The notes: generated by a model from the letters alone, not told the origin. A stretch of DNA of 64,000 nt from Trebonia sp964581815 (GCA_964581815.1 CAZORE010000011.1:34286-98285); one strand, 5' to 3'; numbered from the stretch's first letter, positions 50,839-59,723 are shown. Numbers and translations: made by a program.

Positions 50839-50877
50839 GCTTTGTTCTGGCCTGACCCGCCAGCTAAGATCTGCCTG

Positions 50878-51483
50878 GTGACAACGGGTGCGAGGACGCG
50901 CGGCGAGTACGCCAAGTCCGCGGAGCGACGCCAGCAGATCGTGGACGCGGCCGCCGAGGTCTTCTCCTCCGTCGGCTACCGCAAGGGCTCGCTCCGCGAC
51001 GTCGCCGACAAGGTCGGCCTCAGCCAGGCCGGGGTGCTGCACCACTTCCCCAGCAAGGAACACCTGCTGGAGGCGGTGCTCAGCTGGCGGGACGGTCAGA
51101 CGGCCCGGCTGATGGGCGACCCGCTCCCGGAGGGCGTCGACTTCCTGCGCGGCCTGGTCCGGGCGGCCGAGTACAACGCGACCACGCCAGAGCTCGTGGA
51201 ACTGCACGTCATCGTCTCCGCCGAGGGCACCTCCGCCGACCATCCGCTGCGCGAGTACTTTGCCGGCCGGTACGCCTCCGTCCTCGGCCACACCCGCCAG
51301 GCGTTTGAGCGGGCCGCGGAGCTTGGCCAGCTCCGGCCGGGCACCGACTGCGCGAGTGCCTCGCGCACGCTGATCGCGCTGATGGACGGGCTGCAGGTCC
51401 AGTGGCTGCTCGCCCCCGACGGAGTGGACATGGCCGGCGACCTGCGCCGTTACCTGCAGCCGCTACTCACCGTCGAGCTCTGA
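50878..51483 (+). CDS. TetR/AcrR-family regulator
   Basis: 201 aa from GTG 50878. N-terminal TetR helix-turn-helix: RRQQIVDAAAEVFSSVGYRKG, LRDVADKVGLSQAGVLHHFPSKEHLLEAV. The C-terminal ligand/dimer domain (about residues 75-200) contains ELHVIVSAEGTSADHPLREYF, seen in sugar- or glycoside-related TetR proteins of actinomycetes. Divergent from the GH3 glucosidase with two palindromes between, so it very likely represses that gene until an inducer binds. Confidence 0.9.
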   Translation: MTTGARTRGEYAKSAERRQQIVDAAAEVFSSVGYRKGSLRDVADKVGLSQAGVLHHFPSKEHLLEAVLSWRDGQTARLMGDPLPEGVDFLRGLVRAAEYNATTPELVELHVIVSAEGTSADHPLREYFAGRYASVLGHTRQAFERAAELGQLRPGTDCASASRTLIALMDGLQVQWLLAPDGVDMAGDLRRYLQPLLTVEL

Positions 51484-51575
51484 CCGCAGCAGGCCGGCGG
51501 CCGGGCCCCGCGCAGTGCCCGGTGGAGTCGGGCGCGCGGCTGCGGTGCTGCGGCCGCGTGCTTGCTGGCCGGCCG

Positions 51576-52496
51576 CTAGGACGCGAGGGGGACCTCGGGG
51601 CAACGGCCGGCTGCTTCGCGCAAGCGCGGTGCCGGGCGGGTGGGCATGCGCGTGCGGGCCATGACGGCAGGCTCGTCGGCTGCCCGGCGCAGCATCCACT
51701 CGGCTTGCGCTCCGTCGAGGCGCCAGACCGGGTCCTTCCTTAGCAGTCCGCTGATCACCGGCCACAGCAGCGGGCCCGCATGCGTGGCGGGCTCCGGTTC
51801 CTCGTTGAGCGCGGCGGACAGGCTCGCCACCGCGTTGCCATCCCGGTCAAAGGGAGCGTGCCCCTCAACCGCCGCGTACAGCAGGGCGCCCAGTGCCCAC
51901 AGGTCTTCCGCGGGCGCGGGCTGCCCTCCCCTGGCCCGCTCGGGAGCTATGTATGACGGGGAGCCGATCAGCACGTCCGCGGTGGTGAGCGCCGACGGCC
52001 CGCTGACCCACGCGATCCCGAAGTCGGTCAGCACGATACGGTCCGGGGCCAGCACGACGTTCGCCGGCTTGACGTCCCGGTGCACGATGCCCTCCGCGTG
52101 CGCGGCGCGCAGCGCGGCAAGCACGCTGAGGCCGACCTCGGCCGTCCGGGCGGGACCGAGCGGTCCCCGCTGCTCAATCAGGTCCTGCAGCGACCAGGGC
52201 GGAAGAAGCTCCATGACGATCCACGGGCACCCGTCTTCTTCCGTGATGTCGAAGACCCGGACCACGTTGGGGTGACTGAGCCGGGCGGCGGCCTGCGCCT
52301 CCCTGGTCGCGCGGCGGCAGGCCGCCCGCTGCTCCTCCGCGGGGAGGCACCCCGGCCCGGCCAGTGCCTTCACCGCCACGTGACGGCTGAGCCGCTCGTC
52401 TCTTGCCTGCCACACCACGCCCATGCCGCCATGACCGATGACCGCGTTGAGCCGGTACCTTCCGGCGATCAGGCGTCCTATCTCAGCTGACTGCAC
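51576..52496 (-). CDS. Serine/threonine protein kinase (soluble)
   Basis: 306 aa from GTG 52496 (TTG 52499 also possible). Complete Hanks-type kinase: glycine loop IGHGGMGVVW, Lys in HVAVKALAG, catalytic HRDVKPANVVL, metal-binding DFGIAW, and SPSYIAPERARGG. After about residue 270 there is only a short basic tail; no membrane helix or sensor domain, so it is cytoplasmic, unlike the kinase at 58332. Convergent with the TetR gene. Confidence 0.92.
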   Translation of the reverse strand: MQSAEIGRLIAGRYRLNAVIGHGGMGVVWQARDERLSRHVAVKALAGPGCLPAEEQRAACRRATREAQAAARLSHPNVVRVFDITEEDGCPWIVMELLPPWSLQDLIEQRGPLGPARTAEVGLSVLAALRAAHAEGIVHRDVKPANVVLAPDRIVLTDFGIAWVSGPSALTTADVLIGSPSYIAPERARGGQPAPAEDLWALGALLYAAVEGHAPFDRDGNAVASLSAALNEEPEPATHAGPLLWPVISGLLRKDPVWRLDGAQAEWMLRRAADEPAVMARTRMPTRPAPRLREAAGRCPEVPLAS

Positions 52497-52599
52497 CAAG
52501 CCCGGCTACCCGCAGGACGCCGGCGCTAACGATCACTCCGCCAGGAACGCTAACAAATAAATATCAGTGACCGTTAATCAACAGCCTCCCTATCCGTGG

Positions 52600-54555
52600 T
52601 CAGATGTCTGAGGCGGCGACCAGGCCGTCGAGGACGGCCTCCTCGACCGTGCGCGGGGCTAGGCAGTCCCCGATGCCGACGGCGGGAACGCCGGCCGACT
52701 CGAGCGCGGCAAGCAACTCGCCAGACGGGAACGAGCCGCAGGCGAGGACCAGCCCGGCGACGTTCTCGACGAGTACCGGCTCCTCGGTCAGCACGTGCTG
52801 CAGGTAGACCGTGTCGTCGTCGGCGCCGTAGGGCCGCACCAGGGGCAGCACGGTGATCCGCTGCCGGGAGACCGCCGCGAGCAGGCGGTCGCGGACGTAC
52901 TGCTGCAGGCTCTCCCCCGCCGCGTAGCCGCGGACGGCCAGCGTCACCTCGTGCCCGGCGGCGGCGAGCAGCCGCGCCGTGCCGAGCCCCGTCCAGTCGC
53001 CGCGGAAGTCCGCCACCACGATCTTCCCGGCGGGAGCGGACCCCGGGTCGCGGATCACCTCCCAGGCGTCGGCGATCCACGGGCCGTCCATGACCTCAAG
53101 CGGCGGCCGGTAGGGCCGGGCCCCGGTCGCGACCACCACGAGGTCGGGCGCCTGTTCCAGCACGGCGGGCAGGTCCACGGGGCCGCGCAGCCGCACGGTC
53201 ACCCCGGCGCGGTGCACCTCGCGGGACAGGTTGGCGATCGCGCCGCCGAACTCCGCCCGGCCCGGCAGCCGCTCGGCGAGCAGCACCTGCCCGCCGACCC
53301 GGCCGGACGCCTCGTACAGCGTGACGTCGTGGCCGCGCTCGGCGGCGACGGCGGCGGCCTTCAGCCCGGCCGGCCCGCCGCCGACGACCATCACCTGCTT
53401 CGGCCGGCGGGCGGGCCGCCTGATGCCGTATAGCCGCTCACGGCCGGTCTCCGGGTGCTGAATACACGAGATGGGGAACCCGAGGTGGAAGTGGCCGATG
53501 CAGGCCTGGTTGCAGCCGATGCAGGCGCGGATGTCGTCGGTCTGGCCGGCCCGCGCCAGCCCCGGCATGTCCGGGTCGCAGATCATCGCCCGCGTCATCA
53601 CGCAGGCGTCGGCCTGCCCGGCCGCGATGATGTGCTCCGCCTCCTGCGGCTGGTTGATCCGCCCGGCGACGAGGACGGGCACGCTCACCGCCGCGCGCAG
53701 CTTCGCTGACAGCGGGGCGACGTACCCGTTGGGGCTGCTCAGGTCGGGAGCGATGTGATCAGAGCCGGCGAGCGAGGCGGACGTCCCCGTGGTGACGCTC
53801 AGGTAGTCGGCGAGCCCGTCGGCGGCCAGCGACACGCTCGCCGCCAGCGCGATGTCGGCGGGCAGCCCGGCGGGGTCCCGCTCGTCAAGTGAGATGCGCA
53901 GGCCGGCCACGAAGCCGGGCCCGCAGTGGCGCCTGATCGACTCGAAGGCCTCGCGCAGGAAGCGGAGCCGGCCCTCCTGGGTGCTACCGAACTCGTCGGT
54001 GCGCAGGTTGACGGCCGGGTTGAGGAACTGCGACGGGAGGTAACCGTGGCTGGCGACGACCTCCACGCCGTCCAGCCCCGCCCGTTGCAGCCGGGCGGCG
54101 GCCTGGCCGTAGCCGTCGATGATCTCCCGGATCTCGGCGAGGCGCAGCGGGCGCGGCATGACGCGGAACCGCTCGGTCGGCACCGCCGACGGGGCAACCG
54201 CCACGGTCAGCGTGCCGTCGGCCAGGTCCATCACCTCCCGGCCCGGGTGGAAGAGCTGGCCGAACAGCGCGGTGCCGTGCGGCTTGACCGCCGCGGCCAG
54301 GGCCCGGTAGCCGTCGATGCAGGTGTCGTCGGTCGCCATCAGCACGTGGCTGGTGTACCTGGCGGTCTCGTGCACCCCGGCGACCTGCACCACGATCAGG
54401 CCCGCGCCTCCGCGGGCGCGCGCCTCGTGGTAGGCGACCAGGCGGTCGGTGACCTGCCCGTGGTCCGCCATGACGGTGTCATGGCCGGAGGACACGACAC
54501 GGTTCGCCAGGGTCACCCCGCCGATGGTGAGCGGGCTGAACAGGTGCGGGAACAT
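52600..54555 (-). CDS. FadH/OYE-type NADH:flavin oxidoreductase with Fe-S centre
   Basis: 651 aa from ATG 54555 (GGGGAGAG five bases upstream). N-terminal Old Yellow Enzyme FMN barrel (about residues 1-340), then a [4Fe-4S] motif CIGCNQACIGHFHLG...C (C-x2-C-x3-C-x11-C), then an NAD(P)/FAD domain starting VMVVGGGPAGLKAAAVAAERG with GGQVLLAERLPG. This is the three-part layout of 2,4-dienoyl-CoA reductase, trimethylamine dehydrogenase and bile-acid-type enzymes. A large palindrome and a TetR gene lie divergently upstream, so it is inducible. Substrate not determined. Confidence 0.92.
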   Translation of the reverse strand: MFPHLFSPLTIGGVTLANRVVSSGHDTVMADHGQVTDRLVAYHEARARGGAGLIVVQVAGVHETARYTSHVLMATDDTCIDGYRALAAAVKPHGTALFGQLFHPGREVMDLADGTLTVAVAPSAVPTERFRVMPRPLRLAEIREIIDGYGQAAARLQRAGLDGVEVVASHGYLPSQFLNPAVNLRTDEFGSTQEGRLRFLREAFESIRRHCGPGFVAGLRISLDERDPAGLPADIALAASVSLAADGLADYLSVTTGTSASLAGSDHIAPDLSSPNGYVAPLSAKLRAAVSVPVLVAGRINQPQEAEHIIAAGQADACVMTRAMICDPDMPGLARAGQTDDIRACIGCNQACIGHFHLGFPISCIQHPETGRERLYGIRRPARRPKQVMVVGGGPAGLKAAAVAAERGHDVTLYEASGRVGGQVLLAERLPGRAEFGGAIANLSREVHRAGVTVRLRGPVDLPAVLEQAPDLVVVATGARPYRPPLEVMDGPWIADAWEVIRDPGSAPAGKIVVADFRGDWTGLGTARLLAAAGHEVTLAVRGYAAGESLQQYVRDRLLAAVSRQRITVLPLVRPYGADDDTVYLQHVLTEEPVLVENVAGLVLACGSFPSGELLAALESAGVPAVGIGDCLAPRTVEEAVLDGLVAASDI

Positions 54556-54622
54556 CGAGCTCTCCCCAGGGTGACGCGCGGCGCCGCGCGGCGTGGCGGC
54601 CAGGAACGGCACGGTCGCTTGA

Positions 54623-54646
54623 ATATTAATATTGTAATATTAATAT
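54623..54646. promoter_or_regulatory. 24-bp palindromic TetR operator
   Basis: Two 11-bp arms (ATATTAATATT and AATATTAATAT) around a 2-bp centre form a perfect palindrome built only of A and T apart from the central G. It lies 68 bp upstream of the OYE-type gene and 24 bp before the TetR start. In this GC-rich genome such a sequence is very unlikely by chance. Confidence 0.8.
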
Positions 54647-54669
54647 AGGCAAGACCGTGGGGCGTCACG

Positions 54670-55344
54670 GTGGCGCCGCCGGGAATCCACAATGTTGAGG
54701 TGCCCTTGGAAGTCCGCCAGCCGGCCGGCCGGCCGCCGCTGCGCCCAGGCGAGCTCGCCCGGCGCAAGCGGGCGATCCTCGACGCAACGTTGCGCCTCGT
54801 CGCCGCCCAGGGAGCGGGCGCGGTGCGGCTGCGTGACGTGGCCCGCGAGTCGGGGGTGTCCGTCGGCTCGCTCCAGTACTACTTCGACTCCCGCGACCAG
54901 CTCGTCCGCGAGGCGTTCGACCAGCACGCGCGCGAGGTCGTGGACCTGGTCACGCTGGCGGGCGACGGGTCGGCCACGCCCGGCGCCCGGCTCGCCGCCG
55001 TTATCGACGCGGCCGTGCTGCGCCCGGACCTGCGCTTGTCGGCCGCGCTGTGGATGGAGTTCGTCACGGCCGGGCTGCATGATGCCCAGCTCCGGCCGCT
55101 GCTCGCGGGCGCGTACGAGGCGTGGCGGGACCTGCTCGGAGACGTAGTGCGGGCCGGCACCGAGTCCGGGGAGTTCCGCCCCCTGCTGCCCCCGGAGACC
55201 GTGGTGGCCTGCCTGGTCGCCCTGATCGACGGCTTCGAGCTCGCCGTCGCCGTCGACGTGGCCGACGCGACACCCGCCGCCATCGCAAGCAAGCTCAAGG
55301 ACGCCGCCACGGCCCTGCTCACCGGCCAGGGGCCGGACGGTTAG
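54670..55344 (+). CDS. TetR-family regulator of the OYE-type reductase
   Basis: 224 aa from GTG 54670 (TTG 54706 is an alternative). Helix-turn-helix ARRKRAILDATLRLVAAQG, LRDVARESGVSVGSLQYYFDSRDQLVREAF. The C-terminal domain has a BetI-like pattern (LWMEFVTAGLHDAQLRPLLAGAYEAWRD). Divergent from the FadH/OYE gene with the 24-bp palindrome between; probably represses both genes. Confidence 0.9.
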   Translation: MAPPGIHNVEVPLEVRQPAGRPPLRPGELARRKRAILDATLRLVAAQGAGAVRLRDVARESGVSVGSLQYYFDSRDQLVREAFDQHAREVVDLVTLAGDGSATPGARLAAVIDAAVLRPDLRLSAALWMEFVTAGLHDAQLRPLLAGAYEAWRDLLGDVVRAGTESGEFRPLLPPETVVACLVALIDGFELAVAVDVADATPAAIASKLKDAATALLTGQGPDG

Positions 55345-55591
55345 GTCACGCTCGTGCCGTAGTCGGCCCGGCACGCTGGCTGCTTGACCCATGGATGTGC
55401 CACCGGTGCTGCTATAGCGACACCAACGGCACATTCACACCGCTGCCGATCCGGTTGTGCATGCACAGGAACAACTTGCGTGCCACTAATTGCCTAATAA
55501 GCGTGATGATGTTGATTTCTGCGCATCCAATAGTGACTCACATGTCAGTAACGACGTCTACGGGCGGCGCCGTCCGTTATTAAATAGCCTG
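55345..55591. other. Intergenic region before the ECF sigma gene
   Basis: About 250 bp with lower GC from 55430 to 55590 and no convincing gene or hairpin. It probably contains the sigma-gene promoter. A frame extending the sigma factor to TTG 55490 runs through it but its codons are not typical. Confidence 0.4.
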
Positions 55592-56149
55592 GTGGGGATT
55601 TTGGGCGGTCCATACCGCTCGGGGTGGGTTGGGGTTCCAGGCGGGGAAGATGACGCCATTATCACGGCGCTGTACCAGGCGTACCGGGCGCCGCTCATGT
55701 CTTTTGTGCTGCGCCTGACCGGCGGGGACCGGCAGCACGCCGAGGACATCGTGCAGGAGACCATGGTCCGCGCCTGGCGCGAGGCCGGCCGGCTCGACCT
55801 GTCCGGGCCGTCGCTGATGCCCTGGCTGTCGGCCGTGGCGCGGCGCATCGTGATCGACGAGCACCGCAGGAAGCGGTCCCGGCCGAGGGAAAGCGGCGAG
55901 GACGCCGCGCCGGACCTGCCCGTTGACGACAGCGCGGCGGACATCGTGCTGCGCGTCGCCGTGGCCGACGCGCTGCGCCAGCTGACGTCCTCGCACCGGC
56001 AGGCGATCAGCGAGACGATCCTCCGCGACCAGACCGCCACCCAGGCGGCGGTGACCTTGGGCATCCCCGTCGGCACGGTGAAGTCCCGGGTGCACTACGC
56101 GCTGCGCGTGCTCGAGGTGGTGCTCGCGGAGCGCGGGCTCGGGCCGTGA
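55592..56149 (+). CDS. ECF-family RNA polymerase sigma factor
   Basis: 185 aa from GTG 55592; the start is uncertain (TTG 55490 and TTG 55601 also in frame). Region 2 (about residues 20-90) includes ALYQAYRAPLMSFVLRLTGG, AEDIVQETMVRAWR and WLSAVARRIVIDEHRRK. Region 4 (about 120-180) has ALRQLTSSHRQAISETILRD and GIPVGTVKSRVHYALRVL. No anti-sigma gene is adjacent, which is unusual for ECF sigma factors. It converges on the Rieske operon with a shared terminator. Confidence 0.88.
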   Translation: MGILGGPYRSGWVGVPGGEDDAIITALYQAYRAPLMSFVLRLTGGDRQHAEDIVQETMVRAWREAGRLDLSGPSLMPWLSAVARRIVIDEHRRKRSRPRESGEDAAPDLPVDDSAADIVLRVAVADALRQLTSSHRQAISETILRDQTATQAAVTLGIPVGTVKSRVHYALRVLEVVLAERGLGP

Positions 56150-56159
56150 GGGAAAACCG

Positions 56160-56195
56160 CTGGTGAAACCGACCTAACAGCGTCGGTTTTACCAG
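56160..56195. terminator. Bidirectional terminator between sigma and Rieske genes
   Basis: CTGGTGAAACCGAC (56160-56173) pairs with GTCGGTTTTACCAG (56182-56195), 13 of 14 Watson-Crick plus one G-T, 8-nt loop. It directly abuts the Rieske stop codon and follows the sigma stop by 10 bp; TTTT/AAAA steps help on both strands. Confidence 0.7.
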
Positions 56196-56720
56196 TCAGC
56201 CCTTGAGTATCGAGGTTCCCTGCACCGTGATGGCGACCGGGGGCAGCGGGCTCGGGGCCGGCCCGTTGACGACCGAGCCGTCCTTGATACTGAACTTGCT
56301 GCCGTGGCACGGGCAGTCGATGGTCCCGTTGGCGATGGTGGCGACGATGCAGCCCTGGTGCGTGCAGACCGCGCTGAACCCCTTGAAGGTGTTTGCCACC
56401 GGCTGCGTGATCACGACGTTCGGGCCGGAGATGATCTTCCCGCCGCCGACCGGGACGTCCGCGGTGGTGGCGAGCAAGTTGGCCGGGGCCGCGCTCGCCG
56501 CCCCCGTGCCGCCCCCGGCGGCGCCGGTTCCCGCGGCGGCCTGGCTGGTCGGCGCGGCCGACGACGGCGGCGGCCCGGCGATCCCGCCGTTGTTGGCGTC
56601 GTAGGTGGTGCAGCCGGCTAGCGCCGCCGCGCCCGCGACGCAGGCGCCCGCCAGCAGCGCGCGGCGGCTCTGCAGCAGCGGGCCGCCCGGCAGCGGCGGC
56701 TGGTCCTGACTATCGCTCAC
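56196..56720 (-). CDS. Exported Rieske [2Fe-2S] lipoprotein
   Basis: 174 aa. N-terminal Tat-like signal (SRRALLAGACVAGAAAL) with lipobox LAGC, then a Gly/Ala/Pro/Ser linker (about residues 45-80). The Rieske domain follows with cluster ligands in VCTHQGC and CPCHGS. It is a small outside-facing electron carrier. Its ATG overlaps the stop of the DUF6529 membrane gene (ATGA, 56717-56720), so the two are co-made and probably exchange electrons. Confidence 0.92.
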   Translation of the reverse strand: MSDSQDQPPLPGGPLLQSRRALLAGACVAGAAALAGCTTYDANNGGIAGPPPSSAAPTSQAAAGTGAAGGGTGAASAAPANLLATTADVPVGGGKIISGPNVVITQPVANTFKGFSAVCTHQGCIVATIANGTIDCPCHGSKFSIKDGSVVNGPAPSPLPPVAITVQGTSILKG

Positions 56721-57304
56721 TTGCTAACCCCGAAGGTGGTGAAGAACCAGAAGGCAGAGGAGAACCATATAACGACGAGCAGCGCGAAGGCCAGGCCACC
56801 GAACACGGGCAGCACCCAGTTGGGCAGGCCCTTCCTTGTCAGCGACAGCATCTTGACCGTGAAGACGCCGAAGAACAGGCAGCCGCAGATCGAGTGCACG
56901 ATCACCCGGAGGTCGAAGGTCTCGAAGCCGAGCGCGTACAGGCAGTGCACCGCGACCGGCACGGTGAAGAGGAACGCGAGGCGGCCCGACCACTGGTGCA
57001 GCGTGCCGATCCACGGCGGCGAGGTGATCCAGGAGATCTTCCCGTACATGACCAGGGCAGAGACGACCTGGACGATCGCGAAGAGCACCGCGACCGTGGC
57101 CAGCCAGGCCTTCACGGTGCCCGGGCTTGAGAACCCGATGATGTCCACCGCCACCCCGGTCGGTGAGTGCAGCCGCCCGTAGATGCCGAGCGTCAGCGCC
57201 ACCAGGCAGCCGACGAGCGCAGGGATGACGAGCACCCTGGCGGACTTGTCTGGCTGGATCCGCTCCTGCCTGGTCGGCGCGGGCTCCCCCCACTGTGCTG
57301 CCAT
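56717..57304 (-). CDS. DUF6529 membrane protein, cytochrome b561-like
   Basis: 195 aa with five predicted membrane helices. Histidines within the helices (H103 in TLHQWSGRLAFL, H120 in VPVAVHCLYALGF, H137 in VIVHSICGCLFF) resemble the haem-ligand pattern of b561/ferric-reductase-like proteins. Coupled to the Rieske gene by an ATGA overlap and preceded 37 bp upstream by a secreted protein gene. I infer a membrane b-haem protein passing electrons to or from the Rieske lipoprotein; haem binding is not proved. Confidence 0.82.
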   Translation of the reverse strand: MAAQWGEPAPTRQERIQPDKSARVLVIPALVGCLVALTLGIYGRLHSPTGVAVDIIGFSSPGTVKAWLATVAVLFAIVQVVSALVMYGKISWITSPPWIGTLHQWSGRLAFLFTVPVAVHCLYALGFETFDLRVIVHSICGCLFFGVFTVKMLSLTRKGLPNWVLPVFGGLAFALLVVIWFSSAFWFFTTFGVSK

Positions 57305-57341
57305 CGCGTTTCCTCTCTTGGTCAGCAGCCGGTCGTCATCA

Positions 57342-58112
57342 TTAGCCGAGTGTCAACCCGGTGCCGGTTTCGGCGTCGATCGGCGTGGCGGTGATCGTGG
57401 TGCCGCCGTCGTCCGCCGTCAGGGTGGACAAGTCGAGCTTGGGCGCCGCCTGCGAAACCGGGTTGGCGGCGTTCACGTCCGGGTTAAGCGAGCCGACCTC
57501 CGTGCCGTTGGCCAGGACGATCCAGCCCGCCTTGACGGTGGCGCCGCGCACGTTCGCGATCGACTGGAAGAGCCCGGACGGCTTGTGTACCGCGATGATG
57601 GAGAAGACGTAGCTCACGCCCTTGACGACCACCGTCCCGCGCGCGTGCCCGAGGGCGTAGTTAGCGGTGAGGGTCGCGCCGGCGCTGGCGGCGCCCTTGC
57701 CGGTCATGTTCAGCTTCCCGTTGTCCGGTGTGCCGCTGAACCACGCCTCGATGGTTTTGCCGTTGCAGAAGTACGCGATCGCGAAGGTGTCGTGCACGAC
57801 GAGCGCGACCGCACCGAGGTTGCCCTGCACCTCGCCGTCGTAGTTGGCGTGCGGCGGGATCACGAACGAGCCCGATGCGCTGGCCGACGCTGCGGCTGAC
57901 GCCGTAGCCGACGCCGACGCCGACGCGCTCGCGGCGGCACCTGACGCCGATGAGCTCGTGGTGACGGCCGGCGCGGCGCTGGCCGCGGCGCTCGCGGAGG
58001 CGGCGGCAAGGGCCGCCTTCTTGGCGGACACCGCCGACATGCTGCCGATAAGCAGCACGACGGCCAGAGCCACGCCGACGAGCAACGTGATGATCGGCGT
58101 CTTGATCTTCAT
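57342..58112 (-). CDS. Secreted or membrane-anchored protein with Ala-Ser repeat linker
   Basis: 256 aa. A hydrophobic N-terminal segment (about residues 8-30) acts as signal or anchor. A low-complexity Ala/Ser stretch follows (about 31-80, built of ASASA units). Then comes a folded domain of about 170 residues rich in Gly, Val and Asn, with a YDGEVQGNLGAVALVVHDTFAIAYFCNG segment (in parts: YDGEVQGN, AIAYFCNG) not matched to any family I know. It is the first gene of the operon with DUF6529 and Rieske genes. Confidence 0.75.
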   Translation of the reverse strand: MKIKTPIITLLVGVALAVVLLIGSMSAVSAKKAALAAASASAAASAAPAVTTSSSASGAAASASASASATASAAASASASGSFVIPPHANYDGEVQGNLGAVALVVHDTFAIAYFCNGKTIEAWFSGTPDNGKLNMTGKGAASAGATLTANYALGHARGTVVVKGVSYVFSIIAVHKPSGLFQSIANVRGATVKAGWIVLANGTEVGSLNPDVNAANPVSQAAPKLDLSTLTADDGGTTITATPIDAETGTGLTLG

Positions 58113-58331
58113 GCTCCGTGGTACGCAGTACGGCCCGCGGATGGTTCAACCGCTTTACAACGGTTCGGAATCATTGGCAATTCTAGAATTGGACGTCAAG
58201 TAAGGCGGGCGGCGCGTTACCCCGCGGCCCCGTGAATAAAGATGCGGCACAGTGAATCAACTCTTATCGCATAGCGGCTGGCAACCGACCGAGGTGCATC
58301 AAGCTATCGCGGGCGCGGGGCGGCGGCCGGT

Positions 58332-59600
58332 ATGGTCGCACTCGTGGAGCCATTGGCGGATCATGATCCGCGGCAGGTCGGCGGTTTCCGCCTGCAGGCA
58401 CGGCTGGGCGCGGGCGGCATGGGACGGGTCTACCTCGGCTACTCGCCGGGCGGCCGGCCGGTCGCGGTTAAGGTCGTGCACCCGGACCTGGCCCGCGATC
58501 CCGAGTTCATGCTGCGATTCCGGCGCGAGGTCGCCGCCGCGCAGTCGGTTAGCGACGCCTACACCGCCGCGGTCGTCGGCGCCGGGCCGGACGACAGCCC
58601 GCCGTGGCTCGCCACCACCTTCGTGGCCGGGCCGTCGCTCGCCGACCTGGTCACCCGGTCAGGGCCGCTGCCCGAGGACGCCGTGTGGCGGCTGGCAGGC
58701 GGCCTGGCCGAGGCGCTGCAGGCGATCCACTCCCACGGGCTCATCCACCGCGATCTCAAGCCGGGCAACATCCTCATCGCGGCCGACGGGCCGCGCGTCA
58801 TCGACTTCGGCATCTCCCGGACCACGGAAGGCACCGTGGTCACTGCCACCCATACGACGATCGGCACCCCCGCCTACATGTCGCCCGAGCAGGCCCAGGG
58901 CCACTCGGTCGGGCCGGGGAGCGACGTCTTCTCGCTCGGCAGCGTGCTCGCGTTCGCCGCGGGCGGCACCGCGCCGTTCGGCGGCAGCGGCACCGAGATG
59001 TTCGCGATCGCCTACCGGGTCGTGAACGGCGAGCCCGACCTGAGCCGCGTTCCCGCGTCGCTGCGCCCGGTGATCGACGCCTGCCTGGCCAAGGACCCCG
59101 CCGCCCGGCCGCCCGTCAGCCAGCTGATCGCGGACGTGGCGGCGGGCGCCGCTACCCACCCCGGGGTCACCCCGGGGCGGTTCTGGCCGGACCAGGTGGC
59201 TGCCGTGCTCGAGTCGAGCGCGTTCACGCCCGTGCTGCCCCCGCCGGCGCCGCTCACGCCGCCGCCGTCGGGCGCCCGGACGGAGCCGGGCGCTGGCAAG
59301 GAGTACGCGCCGACCGAGGCCGCCGTCCGCGGGCAGAACGCGCCGATGACGGGCGGTAACGTCGGCGGGCTGTACACAGCGAGGACGGAGGCCGCCGAGC
59401 GCGGGCTGTACATAGCTACGGGGGGAACCCTGGCGACTCGCCTTCGGCGCGGGCCCCGCTGGCTACTGCCCGCCGCCCTTTCTGTCGCGGTGGCGATCGG
59501 AGCCGCGATCGCCATCGTGCTTGCCCTCAGTTCGTCGCCGAAGCCCCCCTCGTTCCTCGGCACGAACAGCCCTACCACCGGGACACACCAGGCACCGTGA
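58332..59600 (+). CDS. Membrane-anchored serine/threonine protein kinase (PknB-like)
   Basis: 422 aa. Hanks-type kinase domain (about residues 15-270): LGAGGMGRVYLGY, VAVKVVHPDL, HRDLKPGNILIA, DFGISRTTEG, GTPAYMSPEQAQG. A Pro-rich juxtamembrane linker (about 290-375) is followed by one membrane helix (LPAALSVAVAIGAAIAIVLAL, in parts) and a short outer tail without PASTA domains. ATG 58332. It is a receptor-like kinase with no obvious extracellular sensor. Confidence 0.93.
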   Translation: MVALVEPLADHDPRQVGGFRLQARLGAGGMGRVYLGYSPGGRPVAVKVVHPDLARDPEFMLRFRREVAAAQSVSDAYTAAVVGAGPDDSPPWLATTFVAGPSLADLVTRSGPLPEDAVWRLAGGLAEALQAIHSHGLIHRDLKPGNILIAADGPRVIDFGISRTTEGTVVTATHTTIGTPAYMSPEQAQGHSVGPGSDVFSLGSVLAFAAGGTAPFGGSGTEMFAIAYRVVNGEPDLSRVPASLRPVIDACLAKDPAARPPVSQLIADVAAGAATHPGVTPGRFWPDQVAAVLESSAFTPVLPPPAPLTPPPSGARTEPGAGKEYAPTEAAVRGQNAPMTGGNVGGLYTARTEAAERGLYIATGGTLATRLRRGPRWLLPAALSVAVAIGAAIAIVLALSSSPKPPSFLGTNSPTTGTHQAP

Positions 59601-59662
59601 CCGCGGGCACCGCCCCCGCCAGGCCCATCCGGGGATACGGGGACGCCCACCGGAGCTGGGCC

Positions 59663-59720
59663 GCGCGCCCTCTTGCGATGGCGGAGCCATCGGGCGCGCA
59701 CCGGGGGGTCGTCCCCCCGG
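59663..59720. terminator. Compound hairpins between kinase and pgm genes
   Basis: Two stem-loops in the convergent gap. An outer stem GCGCGCCC/GGGCGCGC (59663-59670 with 59692-59699) encloses the inner stem CGATGGC/GCCATCG (59676-59692); the two share base 59692, so they cannot both be fully paired. The second hairpin is CCGGGGGG/CCCCCCGG (59701-59720) with a TCGT loop. It ends 4 bp before the pgm stop. Confidence 0.6.
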
Positions 59721-59723
59721 GAG

